In this document: piece after piece, positions 17,524 through 27,379 of the stretch
How positions within the stretch are numbered: position 1 is the first letter of the stretch
How the letters are laid out: each line of letters starts with the position of its first letter
DNA from: Mycobacterium sp. DL
GTDB lineage: Bacteria; Actinomycetota; Actinomycetes; Mycobacteriales; Mycobacteriaceae
Assembly: GCF_039729195.1 (NCBI RefSeq)
Contig: NZ_CP155796.1
Location: 186,001 to 250,000, forward strand
Direction of reading: 5' to 3'
Length of the DNA stretch: 64,000 nucleotides
The notes under the pieces: model-generated
The model's input: the letters and a program-made list of their open reading frames with translations, nothing else
Database searches by the model: none
What the model was told of the DNA's origin: nothing
Program-made: the position numbers and the translations under genes

Positions 17524-18309
17524 GTGACGGCGACCCAGTACGTCCGCGATCAAGTCAGGCCGGGACTCGAGGCGGTCGGCGGCTTCGTCAAGATGTGTGT
17601 GCTGACGGCCAAGGCGTTGTTCAAGCCGCCGTTCCAGTGGCGCGAGTTCATCCTCCAGGGCTGGTTCCTGATGCGGGTGGCGTTCCTGCCGACGGTGGCG
17701 GTGTCCATTCCCCTGACCGTCCTGCTGATCTTCACGCTGAACATCCTGCTGACCGAGTTCGGCGCGGCCGACATCTCCGGTGCCGGCGCGGCGCTGGCCG
17801 CGGTCACCCAGCTCGGTCCGCTGGTGACCGTGCTGGTGGTGGCCGGTGCAGGCTCGACGGCGATCTGCGCCGACCTGGGGGCGCGCACCATCCGCGAGGA
17901 GATCGACGCCCTCGAGGTGCTCGGCATCGACCCCATCCAGCGCCTCGTGGTCCCCCGGGTGCTCGCCTCGACCTTCGTCGCTCTGCTGCTCAACGGCGCG
18001 GTGATCACCATCGGCCTGGTCGGGGGCTTCATCTTCGGCGTCTATCTGCAGAACGTCTCCGCGGGTGCGTACGTCTCGACCCTCACCCTCGTCACCGGCC
18101 TGCCCGAAGTGCTGATCTCCGTCGTCAAATCCCTGACGTTCGGTCTGATCGCCGGCCTCGTCGGCTGCTACCGCGGACTGACCGTCGCCGGCGGCGCCAA
18201 AGGCGTGGGCACGGCGGTCAACGAGACGCTGGTGCTCTGCGTCATCGCACTCTTCGCGGTCAACGTCGTTCTGACCACCATCGGTGTCCGATTCGGAACG
18301 GGGAGCTGA
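17524..18309 (+). CDS. yrbE1A: Mce1 permease subunit YrbE1A (MlaE family)
   Basis: A 261-aa integral membrane protein of the MlaE family, one of two permease subunits of the Mce1 lipid importer. About five or six helices span residues 45-255. The family's cytoplasmic EQhDALxVLGIDP-like motif is present as EEIDALEVLGIDPIQRLVVPRVLA (in two adjoining pieces), where an Mkl-type ATPase encoded elsewhere would dock. The GTG start at 17524 gives a length close to M. tuberculosis YrbE1A. The following gene starts one base after its stop. Confidence 0.93.
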   Translation: MTATQYVRDQVRPGLEAVGGFVKMCVLTAKALFKPPFQWREFILQGWFLMRVAFLPTVAVSIPLTVLLIFTLNILLTEFGAADISGAGAALAAVTQLGPLVTVLVVAGAGSTAICADLGARTIREEIDALEVLGIDPIQRLVVPRVLASTFVALLLNGAVITIGLVGGFIFGVYLQNVSAGAYVSTLTLVTGLPEVLISVVKSLTFGLIAGLVGCYRGLTVAGGAKGVGTAVNETLVLCVIALFAVNVVLTTIGVRFGTGS

Positions 18310-18310
18310 C

Positions 18311-19180
18311 GTGGCGAATACAGCGGTATTGCGTTCGCGGTTCCCCCGTGGGGTCGCGCGCGCCGAGCGACTGGTCGGTGCGCCGGGCCGCGGTCTGGAC
18401 TCGGTCGGGCACGTCGCCTGGTTCGTCGTCACCGCGGTCGGATCGATCGGCCACGCGCTGCGCTACTACCGCAAGGAGACACTGCGGCTGATCGCCGAGA
18501 TCGGCATGGGCACCGGAGCCATGGCCGTCATCGGCGGCACCGTCGCGATCGTCGGCTTCGTCACCCTCTCCGGTTCGTCGCTGGTCGCCATCCAGGGTTT
18601 CGCGTCGTTGGGCAACATCGGCGTCGAGGCCTTCACCGGTTTCTTCGCGGCGTTGATCAACGTGCGCATCGCCGCACCCGTCGTCGCGGGCCAGGCGCTG
18701 GCGGCCACCGTCGGCGCCGGCGCGACCGCTGAACTGGGCGCCATGCGGATCAGCGAGGAGATCGACGCCCTCGAGGTGATGGGCATCAAATCCATCTCCT
18801 ACCTGGTGTCCACGCGCATCATGGCCGGCTTCGTCGTCATCATCCCGCTGTACGCGATGGCGATCATCATGTCCTTCCTGTCGGCGCAGGTGACCACGAC
18901 GCTGTTCTACGGCCAGTCGATCGGCACCTACGAGCACTACTTCCGGACGTTCCTGCGAGCCGACGACGTGGCGTGGTCGTTTGTGCAGGCGATCGTCATC
19001 TCGGTGATCGTGATGCTCAACCACTGCTACTACGGCTTCTTCGCCAGCGGCGGCCCGGTCGGCGTCGGGGAGGCCGTCGGCCGGTCGATGCGGGCCTCGC
19101 TGGTCGCGATCGTGTGTGTGGTCCTGTTGGCCTCGTTGGCGCTCTACGGCGTCGACGCGAACTTCAACCTGACGGTGTAG
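18311..19180 (+). CDS. yrbE1B: Mce1 permease subunit YrbE1B (MlaE family)
   Basis: A 289-aa second permease of the Mce1 system. It carries the coupling motif SEEIDALEVMGIKSISYLV and five or six membrane helices between about residues 60 and 285. The GTG at 18311, directly after the yrbE1A stop, is chosen over an ATG at 18284 that lies inside yrbE1A. It yields the same length as the M. tuberculosis protein. With YrbE1A it should form the inner-membrane channel through which fatty or mycolic acids brought by Mce1A-F enter. Confidence 0.92.
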   Translation: MANTAVLRSRFPRGVARAERLVGAPGRGLDSVGHVAWFVVTAVGSIGHALRYYRKETLRLIAEIGMGTGAMAVIGGTVAIVGFVTLSGSSLVAIQGFASLGNIGVEAFTGFFAALINVRIAAPVVAGQALAATVGAGATAELGAMRISEEIDALEVMGIKSISYLVSTRIMAGFVVIIPLYAMAIIMSFLSAQVTTTLFYGQSIGTYEHYFRTFLRADDVAWSFVQAIVISVIVMLNHCYYGFFASGGPVGVGEAVGRSMRASLVAIVCVVLLASLALYGVDANFNLTV

Positions 19181-19184
19181 CGCG

Positions 19185-20402
19185 ATGACTGCTCCCGTGA
19201 ACACGAAGCGTGAACCGCCCTACAAGATCGCCGGTCTGGTGCTCACGCTGGTGGTCCTTGTCGTGGTGACGCTGGTGTACTTCCAGTTCCGCGGTGACTT
19301 CCTGCCGCGAACTCAGCTCACCATGATCTCCGCGCGTTCGGGTCTGTCGATGGACCCCGGTTCCAAGGTGACCTACAACGGCGTCGAGATCGGCCGGGTG
19401 GGCCAGGTCGAACAGGTCACCGTCGGCGAGGAGCCCAGAGCCAAGATCATTCTCGAGGTGGATCCGAAATACTTGGATCTGATCCCGCAGAACGTGATCG
19501 CCGACATCAGCGCGACGACGGTGTTCGGCAACAAGTACGTGTCGTTCTCGTCGCCCGAAGATCCTGCGCCACAACGGATCACCACGTCCGACGTCATCGA
19601 CGTCACCTCGGTGACCACCGAGTTCAACACGTTCTTCGAGACGGTCGTCGAGCTGTCCAGCCAGGTCGACCCGATCAAGCTGAACCAGACGCTGACGGCC
19701 ACCGCTCAGGCACTCGACGGGCTGGGCGACAGGTTCGGTGAGTCGATCGTCGACGGCAACCGGATCCTCTCCGAGATCAACCCGCAGATGCCGCAGATCC
19801 GCCGGGACACCGAACTGCTCGCCGACCTCACCGAGGTGTACGCCGACGCCTCTCCGGACCTCTTCGACGGCCTGCAGAACGCGGTCACCACCGCCCGCAC
19901 CCTCAACGAACAGCGCGGCGACGTCGACCAGGCGCTGATGGCGGCCGTCGGGTTCGGCAACACCGGCGGCGACATCTTCGAGCGCAGCGGCCCGTACCTG
20001 GTGCGTGGCGCCGAGGATCTGCTGCCGACCTCGGCGCTGCTCGACGAGTACAGCCCCGCGCTGTTCTGCACGATCCGCAACTACCACGACGTCGAGCCCA
20101 AGATCGCCGCGTCGCTGGGCGGAAACGGTTACTCGCTGCAGACCCACTCGGAGCTCCTGGGGCTGGGCACCGCCAACGCCTACGTCTACCCGGACAACCT
20201 GCCGCGGACCAACGCGACTGGCGGACCGGAAGGCCGCCCGGGCTGCTGGCAACCCGTCACGCGTGACCTGTGGCCGGCGCCATATCTGGTGATGGACACC
20301 GGCGCATCGATCGCCCCGTACAACCACATCGGACTCGGCTCGCCGCTGTTCACCGAATACGTCTGGGGCCGCCAAGTCGGGGAGCACACGATCAACCCAT
20401 GA
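19185..20402 (+). CDS. mce1A: Mce family protein Mce1A
   Basis: A 405-aa protein with one N-terminal membrane anchor (about residues 14-34), then the MCE/MlaD beta-barrel domain (about 40-115) with GSKVTYNGVEIGRVGQV and ADISATTVFGNKYVSF. A helical domain follows (about 120-290) that would build the periplasmic needle with the other Mce subunits. The C-terminal part has the typical Mce1A block YSPALFCTIRNYHD. It starts 4 bp after yrbE1B and overlaps mce1B by four bases. Confidence 0.93.
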   Translation: MTAPVNTKREPPYKIAGLVLTLVVLVVVTLVYFQFRGDFLPRTQLTMISARSGLSMDPGSKVTYNGVEIGRVGQVEQVTVGEEPRAKIILEVDPKYLDLIPQNVIADISATTVFGNKYVSFSSPEDPAPQRITTSDVIDVTSVTTEFNTFFETVVELSSQVDPIKLNQTLTATAQALDGLGDRFGESIVDGNRILSEINPQMPQIRRDTELLADLTEVYADASPDLFDGLQNAVTTARTLNEQRGDVDQALMAAVGFGNTGGDIFERSGPYLVRGAEDLLPTSALLDEYSPALFCTIRNYHDVEPKIAASLGGNGYSLQTHSELLGLGTANAYVYPDNLPRTNATGGPEGRPGCWQPVTRDLWPAPYLVMDTGASIAPYNHIGLGSPLFTEYVWGRQVGEHTINP

Positions 20403-21430
20403 GAATCACCGGAACCGCCATCAAACTCGGCGCCTTCTCGCTGGTGCTGCTGTTGTTCACGGGCATCATCATCGTGGTGTTCGGCCAGATCCGCTTCGAC
20501 CGCACCAACGGCTACACGGCGATCTTCTCCAATGCCAGCGGGCTGCGCGCCGGACAGTTCGTCCGCGCCTCCGGCGTGGAGGTCGGCAAGGTCTCGAACG
20601 TCTCTCTGATCGAGAACGGCTCCAAGGTGAAGGTCGACTTCGAGGTCGACCGGTCGCTGGAACTGTTCGAGGAGACCACCGCGTCGGTCCGGTACCTGAA
20701 CCTCATCGGCGACCGGTACATGGAGCTCAAGCGAGGCGAGAGCAACACCAGACTCGCATCGGGCGGCACGATCCCGCTCGAGCGCACCGAACCCGCGCTC
20801 GACCTCGACGCGCTCATCGGCGGCTTCCGGCCGGTCTTCCAGGCGCTCGATCCGGACAAGGTCAACGGCATCGCGCAGTCGATCGTCACGGTGTTCCAGG
20901 GCCAGGGCGGCACGATCAGCGACATCCTCGACCAGACCGCCTCGCTCACATCGGCACTCGCCGACCGTGACCAGGCGATCGGCGAGGTGGTCAGGAACCT
21001 GAACACCGTGCTCGACACCACGGTCAGGAACCAGCAGCAGTTCGACGAGACGATCCAGAACTTCGAGGTGCTCATCACCGGGCTCAAGGATCGATCCGAA
21101 CCCATCGCCACGTCGGTCGCCGACATCAGCGACGCCGCGGGCACCATCGCCGACCTGCTCGCCGACAACCGCCCGCTGCTGCAGCAGACGGTCAGCAAGC
21201 TCGAGGTGGTCCAGCAGCCGCTGGTCGACCAGAAGATGGAGCTCAACGATCTGCTGGTCAAACTGCCGACGGCGCTCAAGACCATCGGCCGCGCCGGTGG
21301 TGTCTACGGTGACTTCTTCAACTTCTACGCCTGCGACGTGTCTTTGAAGCTCAACGGATTGCAGCCTGGAGGACCGGTGCGCGAGGTCAAAGTGTGGAGC
21401 CAGCCCTCGGGTAGGTGCACACCTCAATGA
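20399..21430 (+). CDS. mce1B: Mce family protein Mce1B
   Basis: A 343-aa subunit. It has an N-terminal anchor (about residues 8-28), the MCE domain with FVRASGVEVGKVSNV and LNLIGDRYMEL, and then a long, largely helical region (about 115-300) predicted to form coiled coils. The short tail ends VWSQPSGRCTPQ and contains two Cys residues, one in FYACDVSLKL, as in other Mce1B proteins. The ATG overlaps the mce1A stop (ATGA) and the gene ends overlapping mce1C in the same way, so subunit synthesis is coupled. Confidence 0.93.
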   Translation: MRITGTAIKLGAFSLVLLLFTGIIIVVFGQIRFDRTNGYTAIFSNASGLRAGQFVRASGVEVGKVSNVSLIENGSKVKVDFEVDRSLELFEETTASVRYLNLIGDRYMELKRGESNTRLASGGTIPLERTEPALDLDALIGGFRPVFQALDPDKVNGIAQSIVTVFQGQGGTISDILDQTASLTSALADRDQAIGEVVRNLNTVLDTTVRNQQQFDETIQNFEVLITGLKDRSEPIATSVADISDAAGTIADLLADNRPLLQQTVSKLEVVQQPLVDQKMELNDLLVKLPTALKTIGRAGGVYGDFFNFYACDVSLKLNGLQPGGPVREVKVWSQPSGRCTPQ

Positions 21431-23010
21431 GAGTCCTCGAAGGATCGAACCGGGTTCGCGGCGGGTTGATGGGCATCATCATCCTGGTCGTCGTCATCGG
21501 CGTGGGACAGAGCTTCGCCAGCGTGCCGATGCTGTTCGCCACCCCGACGTACTACGCCGAGTTCGCCGACACCGGCGGCATCAACGGCGGCGACAACGTC
21601 CGCATCGCCGGTGTCGACGTCGGCAAGGTGCGATCCCTGGACATCGACGGGGACAAGGTGCTCATCGGCTACTCGCTGGACGGCACCCAGATCGGAACGG
21701 CCAGCCGGGCGGCCGTGCGCACCGACACCATCCTCGGCCGACGCAACATCGAGATCGAGCCCCGCGGTTCGGAACCGTTGCGCGCCAACGGAGTACTGCC
21801 CCTCGGTCAGACGACCACGCCGTACCAGATCTACGACGCGTTCTTCGACGTCAGCAATTCCGCGGCCGGCTGGGACACCCAGACGGTCAAGGAGTCACTC
21901 AACGTCCTCTCCGAGACCATCGACCAGACCTATCCGAGTCTGAGCGCGGCCCTCGACGGGGTCGCCCGGTTCTCCGACACCATCGGCAAGCGCGACGACC
22001 AGATCACCACGCTGCTGGCCAACGCGAACAAGGTCGCCGGCGTCCTGGGCAACCGCAGCGAGCAGATCAACCAGTTGCTCGTCAACGCGCAGACCCTGCT
22101 GGCCGCGGTCAACGAGCGTAACTACGCGGTGAGCCAACTGCTCGAGCGGGTGGGCTCGTTCTCCGAACAGGTCAAGGGCTTCATCGACGACAACCCCAAC
22201 CTGAACCGGGTTCTCAACCAGCTCAACGAGATCAGCGACGTCCTCGTCGAGCGCAAGTTCGATCTCGTCGACGTGCTCTCCACGCTGTCGAAGTTCACCG
22301 CCTCGCTCGGTGAAGCGATCGCCTCGGGTCCGTACTTCAAGGTGATGCTGGTCAACCTCGCGCCGTACTGGATCCTGCAGCCGTTCGTCGACGCCGCGTT
22401 CAAGAAGCGCGGCATCAATCCCGAGGAGTTCTGGCGCAACGCCGGTCTGCCCGCATTCCAGTTCCCGGATCCCAACGGCGAAGGATTCCCCAACGGGGCT
22501 CCGCCGCCGGCGCCGACTGCGCTGGAGGGCACTCCGGAGAATCCCGGCCCCGCGGTCGCCCCCGGCGAGCCGTGCTCCTACACCCCGCCCGCCGACGGCC
22601 TCCCCCGGCCCGGAGACCCGCTGCCGTGCGCGGATCTGTCGGTGGGGCCCTACGGTGACAATCCGTACGGACCGAACTACGCGGCGGACCCTCCGAACGT
22701 GGCCACGTCGGCACCGAATGTCCATGGCCCACAGCCCTCTCCGGGTGTGCCCGCCGCGGCGATCCCGGGACAGCTGTCACCGAACGTGCCCGGGGCGACC
22801 GTTCCGTTGCCGCCGGCCCCGCCCGGCGCACGCACCGTGCCGCTGTCGCCGCAGCCATCGGCGCCGGACTTCACGCCCGGTATCGCACCGTTGCCGCCCG
22901 CTCTCGTCGGACCGACGCCGCCACCGGGACCCGGTCCCGTCCCGGCGCCGGCAGGTCAACCGTTGCTGCCGGGCAATCCACCGTTCCTCCCACCGGGATC
23001 ACAGGGCTAA
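21427..23010 (+). CDS. mce1C: Mce family protein Mce1C
   Basis: A 527-aa subunit. It has an N-terminal anchor (about residues 12-34), an MCE domain with GDNVRIAGVDVGKVRSL and TILGRRNIEI, and a helical domain to about 320. A proline-rich C-terminal tail of about 150 residues follows, with many PP and PG dipeptides, as is usual for Mce1C. The ATG at 21427 overlaps the mce1B stop. A GTG four codons upstream is possible but would lengthen the overlap. The tail is low-complexity and may reach through the cell wall. Confidence 0.92.
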   Translation: MRVLEGSNRVRGGLMGIIILVVVIGVGQSFASVPMLFATPTYYAEFADTGGINGGDNVRIAGVDVGKVRSLDIDGDKVLIGYSLDGTQIGTASRAAVRTDTILGRRNIEIEPRGSEPLRANGVLPLGQTTTPYQIYDAFFDVSNSAAGWDTQTVKESLNVLSETIDQTYPSLSAALDGVARFSDTIGKRDDQITTLLANANKVAGVLGNRSEQINQLLVNAQTLLAAVNERNYAVSQLLERVGSFSEQVKGFIDDNPNLNRVLNQLNEISDVLVERKFDLVDVLSTLSKFTASLGEAIASGPYFKVMLVNLAPYWILQPFVDAAFKKRGINPEEFWRNAGLPAFQFPDPNGEGFPNGAPPPAPTALEGTPENPGPAVAPGEPCSYTPPADGLPRPGDPLPCADLSVGPYGDNPYGPNYAADPPNVATSAPNVHGPQPSPGVPAAAIPGQLSPNVPGATVPLPPAPPGARTVPLSPQPSAPDFTPGIAPLPPALVGPTPPPGPGPVPAPAGQPLLPGNPPFLPPGSQG

Positions 23011-23024
23011 GGGGGTCTGAGTAG

Positions 23025-24662
23025 ATGTCGACGATCTTCAATGTCCGAAACCTCAAGGTTCCCGGCATTTCGCGGACGGCCTTGATCATCGGGACCGTGG
23101 TCTTGATCTTGGCGATCATCGCCGCGTTCTTCGGCTACAACATGTACAAGAGGCTCACCAACAACACCGTGGTGGCGTACTTCAGCCAGACGCTGGCGCT
23201 GTACCCGGGCGACAAGGTCCAGATCATGGGTGTGCGGGTCGGCACGATCGAGTCGATCGAGCCCGCCGGTGACCGGATGAAGGTGACCTTCAACTACCAG
23301 AACAAGTACAAGGTCCCGGCGGATGCGACCGCGTCCATCCTGAACCCGAGCCTGGTGGCGTCGCGCACGATCCAGTTGGCGCCGCCCTACACCGGCGGCC
23401 CGGTGATGGAGAACAACGCCGTCATCGACATGGACCGCACCCAGATCCCCGTCGAGTACGACGATCTGCGGGACTCGCTGAGCCGACTGCTCACCGATCT
23501 GGGGCCGACACCCGAGCAGCCGAAGGGTCCGTTCGGCGACATCATCGAGTCGGCCGCCGACGGTTTCGCGGGCAAGGGCGAACAGCTCAACACCACGTTG
23601 AACAGCCTGTCGGAGGCGCTGTTTGCGCTCAACGAGGGCCGCGGGGACTTCTTCAGCGTGGTCAAGAGCCTCGCGATGTTCGTCAACGCGCTGCACACCA
23701 GCGACCAGCAGTTCGTCGCGCTGAACAATGACCTGGCGCAGTTCACCAACGCGTTCACCGACACCGACCGCGAGGTCGCCACCGCACTGCAGGACCTCAA
23801 CGAGTTGCTGAGCACGACAAGGGGTTTCATCGAGGAGAACGGCGGCGTCCTCTCCGAGGATGTCAACCAGCTCGCCGATGTCACCAACGCGATCCTGCAG
23901 CCCGAGCCGCGTGACGGCCTCGAGACCGGTCTGCACGTGTTCCCCAACCTCGGCGCGAACATCGTGAACATCTCCTCGCCGAATGCGGGCGGCATCGTCT
24001 CTATGCCCGTGATCTCCAACTTCGCCAACCCGATGGAGTTCATCTGCAGCTCCATTCAGGCGGGCAGCCGGTTGGGCTACCAGGAGTCAGCGGAGCTGTG
24101 CGCGCAGTATCTGGGCCCGATCCTGGACGCGATCAAGTTCAACTATCTGCCGTTCGGCGCCAACCAGCTCAGGACGGCGATGACGCTGCCCAAGCAGATC
24201 GCCTACTCCGAGCCGCGGCTGCAGCCGCCGCCCGGCTACAAGGACACCACCGTGCCCGGCATCTGGTCGCGGGACACCCTGTGGTCGCACGGCAATCACG
24301 AGCCGGGCTGGATCGTCGCTCCGGGCATGCAGGGGGTCGACGTGCAGCCGTTGACCGCCAACATGTTGACGCCGGAATCGCTGGCCGAGCTGATGGGCGG
24401 GCCCGACATCGTCCCGCCGCCGGCACCCCCGGCCTTCGGCACCACCCGCAACGGCAACCTTCCCGGTCCGCCGAACGCGTTCGACCAGAACAACCCGCTG
24501 CCCCCGCCGTGGTACCCGCAGCCGCCGCCACCACCCGGTCCGGCACCGGGCGTCCTCGCGGGTGATCCGCTCGGCGCGATCACACCAGCGGCGCCGCCGC
24601 CTGCAGGACCCGCTCCTGCAGCGCCGGCCGGTCCGCCGCTGCCGGCCGAGATGGGAGGCTGA
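23025..24662 (+). CDS. mce1D: Mce family protein Mce1D
   Basis: A 545-aa subunit. A membrane anchor lies at about residues 18-40. The MCE domain contains GDKVQIMGVRVGTIESI and NPSLVASRTIQLAP. A helical domain runs to about 285. The conserved C-terminal part has NPMEFICSSIQAGSRLGYQ and is followed by a proline-rich tail (PPPPWYPQPPPPPGP style, low complexity). It starts 14 bp after mce1C and ends 2 bp before mce1E. The family match is unambiguous. Individual lipid contacts cannot be assigned. Confidence 0.93.
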   Translation: MSTIFNVRNLKVPGISRTALIIGTVVLILAIIAAFFGYNMYKRLTNNTVVAYFSQTLALYPGDKVQIMGVRVGTIESIEPAGDRMKVTFNYQNKYKVPADATASILNPSLVASRTIQLAPPYTGGPVMENNAVIDMDRTQIPVEYDDLRDSLSRLLTDLGPTPEQPKGPFGDIIESAADGFAGKGEQLNTTLNSLSEALFALNEGRGDFFSVVKSLAMFVNALHTSDQQFVALNNDLAQFTNAFTDTDREVATALQDLNELLSTTRGFIEENGGVLSEDVNQLADVTNAILQPEPRDGLETGLHVFPNLGANIVNISSPNAGGIVSMPVISNFANPMEFICSSIQAGSRLGYQESAELCAQYLGPILDAIKFNYLPFGANQLRTAMTLPKQIAYSEPRLQPPPGYKDTTVPGIWSRDTLWSHGNHEPGWIVAPGMQGVDVQPLTANMLTPESLAELMGGPDIVPPPAPPAFGTTRNGNLPGPPNAFDQNNPLPPPWYPQPPPPPGPAPGVLAGDPLGAITPAAPPPAGPAPAAPAGPPLPAEMGG

Positions 24663-24664
24663 TC

Positions 24665-25810
24665 GTGGCCAAGAAGATGCAGATCGCGCAGCGGGCGGTC
24701 GCCCTCGGGGCGGCGGCACTGGTACTCACCTCCTGCGGGTCGTGGAAGGGCATCTCGAACGTGCCGCTGCCCGGCGGTCCCGGCACGGGCGCCGAGCGCA
24801 CCACGATCTACGTCCAGATGCCGGACACGTTGGCGCTCAACGTCAACAGCCGGGTCCGGGTCGCCGACGTCTACGTCGGTCGGGTGCGCGCCATCGAGTT
24901 GAAGAACTGGGTGGCCACGATGACCGTCGATCTCGAGCCGTCGGTGAAGTTGCCGGTGAACACCCTGGCGATGATCGGGCAGACGAGCCTGTTGGGCTCC
25001 CAGCACGTCCAGCTCGACGCGCCGCCGGATCCGTCGCCGGAGATGCTGGAAACCGGTGACACGATCCCGCTGCAGAATTCGTCGGCGTTCCCGACCACCG
25101 AGCGGGTGCTGGCCAGCATCGCCTCCATCCTGACCGGCGGCGGCGTGGCGAATCTCGAGGTGATCCAGACCGAGATCAGCAATGTGCTCACCGGGCGCGG
25201 GGATGAGATCAGGGAGTTCCTGGGACGGCTGGACACGTTCACCGACGAACTGAACCAGCAGCGTGACGACCTCACGCGCGCCATCGATTCGACGGATCGG
25301 TTGTTGTCGGTGGTCGCCCAGCGCAACGACACCCTCGACGCGGTACTCACCGAGTTCCCGCCGCTGATCGAGCATTTCGCGGAGACCCGGGAACTGTTCG
25401 CCGATGCCGTCGTGGCCCTGGGCCGGATCAGCGGGGCCGCCGAGGATGCGCTCGCCCCGTCGAGTGACAACCTGAACACCAACCTGGCCAACCTGCAGCG
25501 CCCGCTGCGAGAGCTGGGCAAGGCCGGGCCGTACACCGTCCAGGCGCTCAAGCTGTTGCTCACCGCGCCGTTCAGCATCGAGAACGTGCCGAAGGTCGTC
25601 CGTGGTGACTACATCAACGTGTCGATCCTGGTCGACCTCACGCTGTCGGCGATCGACAACGGGTTCCTCTCCGGTACCGGCGTCTCGGGCATGCTCCGTG
25701 CGCTGGAACAGGCGTGGGGCCGCGACCCGAACACGATGATCCCCGATGTCCGGTATGTGCCGAACGCCCACTCGGTGCCGGGTGGTCCGCTTGTCGAAAG
25801 GGGTGAGTGA
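24665..25810 (+). CDS. mce1E: Mce family lipoprotein Mce1E (LprK)
   Basis: A 381-aa subunit and the lipoprotein member of the complex. The N-terminal signal ends in the lipobox LTSC, with the lipidated Cys near residue 25. The MCE domain has VNSRVRVADVYVGRVRAI and SLLGSQHVQLDAP. The helical domain is followed by the conserved end DVRYVPNAHSVPGGP. Unlike the other subunits it lacks a transmembrane anchor and would be tethered by its lipid. The GTG start is 2 bp after the mce1D stop. Confidence 0.93.
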   Translation: MAKKMQIAQRAVALGAAALVLTSCGSWKGISNVPLPGGPGTGAERTTIYVQMPDTLALNVNSRVRVADVYVGRVRAIELKNWVATMTVDLEPSVKLPVNTLAMIGQTSLLGSQHVQLDAPPDPSPEMLETGDTIPLQNSSAFPTTERVLASIASILTGGGVANLEVIQTEISNVLTGRGDEIREFLGRLDTFTDELNQQRDDLTRAIDSTDRLLSVVAQRNDTLDAVLTEFPPLIEHFAETRELFADAVVALGRISGAAEDALAPSSDNLNTNLANLQRPLRELGKAGPYTVQALKLLLTAPFSIENVPKVVRGDYINVSILVDLTLSAIDNGFLSGTGVSGMLRALEQAWGRDPNTMIPDVRYVPNAHSVPGGPLVERGE

Positions 25811-25813
25811 GCA

Positions 25814-27379
25814 GTGCTGACACGGTTCATCAAGATCCAACTCGTGCTGTTCACGATTCTGACGGTGATCGCGCTGTCCGTGCTCGGGCTGTACTACCTG
25901 CGACTTCCGAGCCTGGCGGGTGTCGGTCAGTACACGCTGTACGCCGAACTGCCGCGCTCGGGAGGCCTCTACGAGACCGGCAACGTCACCTACCGCGGAA
26001 CGCAGATCGGCAAGGTGACGGCGGTCGAACCGACCGAGAACGGTGCCAGGGCCACCATGAGCATCGACAGCGAGTACAAGATCCCGATCGACGCGTCGGC
26101 GAACGTGCACTCGGTGTCGGCCATCGGTGAGCAGTACCTCGACCTCGTGCCGGCGGGCGAGAACCCGACGGAGTTCTTCAGCCCGGGGCAGACGATCACC
26201 AAGAGCACCGTGCCCGCCGAGGTCGGCCCGGCGCTCGACGCGGCGAACGAGGGTCTCGCGGTGCTGCCGAAGGAGAAGATCGACTCGTTGCTGACCGAGA
26301 CGTCCCTGGCGGTCGGCGGCCTGGGCCCGGCGCTGCAACGGCTTGTCGAGTCCACGACGAACATCGCCGAGGGTTTCGAGGAGAACCTGCCCGCGGTCAA
26401 TGACATCATCACCAACTCGGCACCGATCCTGCAGAGCCAGGTCGACTCGGGTCAGGCGATCGAGCAGTGGTCGCGCAACCTGAATGTCATTGCGTCGCAA
26501 GCGGCTGAGCAGGACGCTGCGCTGCGCAGCGGTCTGCAGCAGGCGGCGCCCACGCTGGACCAGGTGAACACGGTGTTCAGTGACGTGCAGGATTCACTGC
26601 CGCAGACCCTGGCGAACCTGTCGGTGGTCATCGACATGCTCAAGCGCTACAACAAGGGGCTCGAGCAGGCTCTGGTGGTGCTTCCCCAGGGAGCGGCGAT
26701 CGCCCAGGCGGGCACCATCTTCGAGAACGAGGGGCTGCTGCACTTCGGTCTGTCCATCAACCAGCCGCCGCCGTGTCTGACGGGCTTCGTGCCCGCGTCC
26801 GAATGGCGGTCGCCGGCGGACACCAGCATGGCGCCGCTGCCGTCGGGCACGTACTGCAAGATCCCGAAGGACTTCCAGGGCAATGCCGTCCGCGGCGCCC
26901 GTAACTATCCGTGTGCGGATGTGCCGGGTAAGCGCGCAGCCAGCCCCCGGGAGTGCCTCAGCGACGAGCCGTACGTGCCGATGGGGACCAACCCCTGGTA
27001 CGGCGACCCGAATCAGATCGTGTCCTGCCCGGCGCCCGGCGCCCGGTGCGATCAGGCCGTCGAGCCGGGCCGGGTCATCCCCGCGCCGTCGGTGAACAAC
27101 GGAATGAATCCATTGCCCGCCGATCAGCTTCCGCCGCGAGAGACGCTGGCACCGGTCAGCGATCCGCTGAGCCCTCCCGGCTCAGGTACCGTCAGCTGCA
27201 GTGGACAACAACCCAACCCGTGCATCTACACTCCGGCACAGGGACCACCCGGCAGCACAGCGGCGTACAGCCCCAGTAGCGGCGAGGTGATCGGCCCTGA
27301 CGGGGTCAGGTACAACGTCGGCAGTTCGAGCAACCCAGGAGACGACGGATGGAAGGAGATGCTGGCACCAGCCGGCTGA
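25814..27379 (+). CDS. mce1F: Mce family protein Mce1F
   Basis: A 521-aa subunit. The N-terminal anchor covers about residues 8-28. The MCE domain has TGNVTYRGTQIGKVTAV and HSVSAIGEQYLDLVP. The helical domain runs to about 300. The Cys-containing C-terminal region (NQPPPCLTGF, ARNYPCADVPG, CPAPGARC) is characteristic of Mce F proteins. The start is a GTG three bases after mce1E. Its last 31 bp overlap the first Mce-associated gene, an unusually long overlap that suggests coupled translation. Confidence 0.92.
   Translation: MLTRFIKIQLVLFTILTVIALSVLGLYYLRLPSLAGVGQYTLYAELPRSGGLYETGNVTYRGTQIGKVTAVEPTENGARATMSIDSEYKIPIDASANVHSVSAIGEQYLDLVPAGENPTEFFSPGQTITKSTVPAEVGPALDAANEGLAVLPKEKIDSLLTETSLAVGGLGPALQRLVESTTNIAEGFEENLPAVNDIITNSAPILQSQVDSGQAIEQWSRNLNVIASQAAEQDAALRSGLQQAAPTLDQVNTVFSDVQDSLPQTLANLSVVIDMLKRYNKGLEQALVVLPQGAAIAQAGTIFENEGLLHFGLSINQPPPCLTGFVPASEWRSPADTSMAPLPSGTYCKIPKDFQGNAVRGARNYPCADVPGKRAASPRECLSDEPYVPMGTNPWYGDPNQIVSCPAPGARCDQAVEPGRVIPAPSVNNGMNPLPADQLPPRETLAPVSDPLSPPGSGTVSCSGQQPNPCIYTPAQGPPGSTAAYSPSSGEVIGPDGVRYNVGSSSNPGDDGWKEMLAPAG

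Noticed and set aside
17252..17527. A 91-aa frame between fadD5 and yrbE1A
   Set aside because: It starts inside fadD5, has no ribosome site and no recognisable domain.
24296..26500. A 734-aa minus-strand frame across mce1D-mce1F
   Set aside because: It is antisense to three clear mce genes. Its Arg/Asp/His-rich translation is typical of a high-GC shadow frame.
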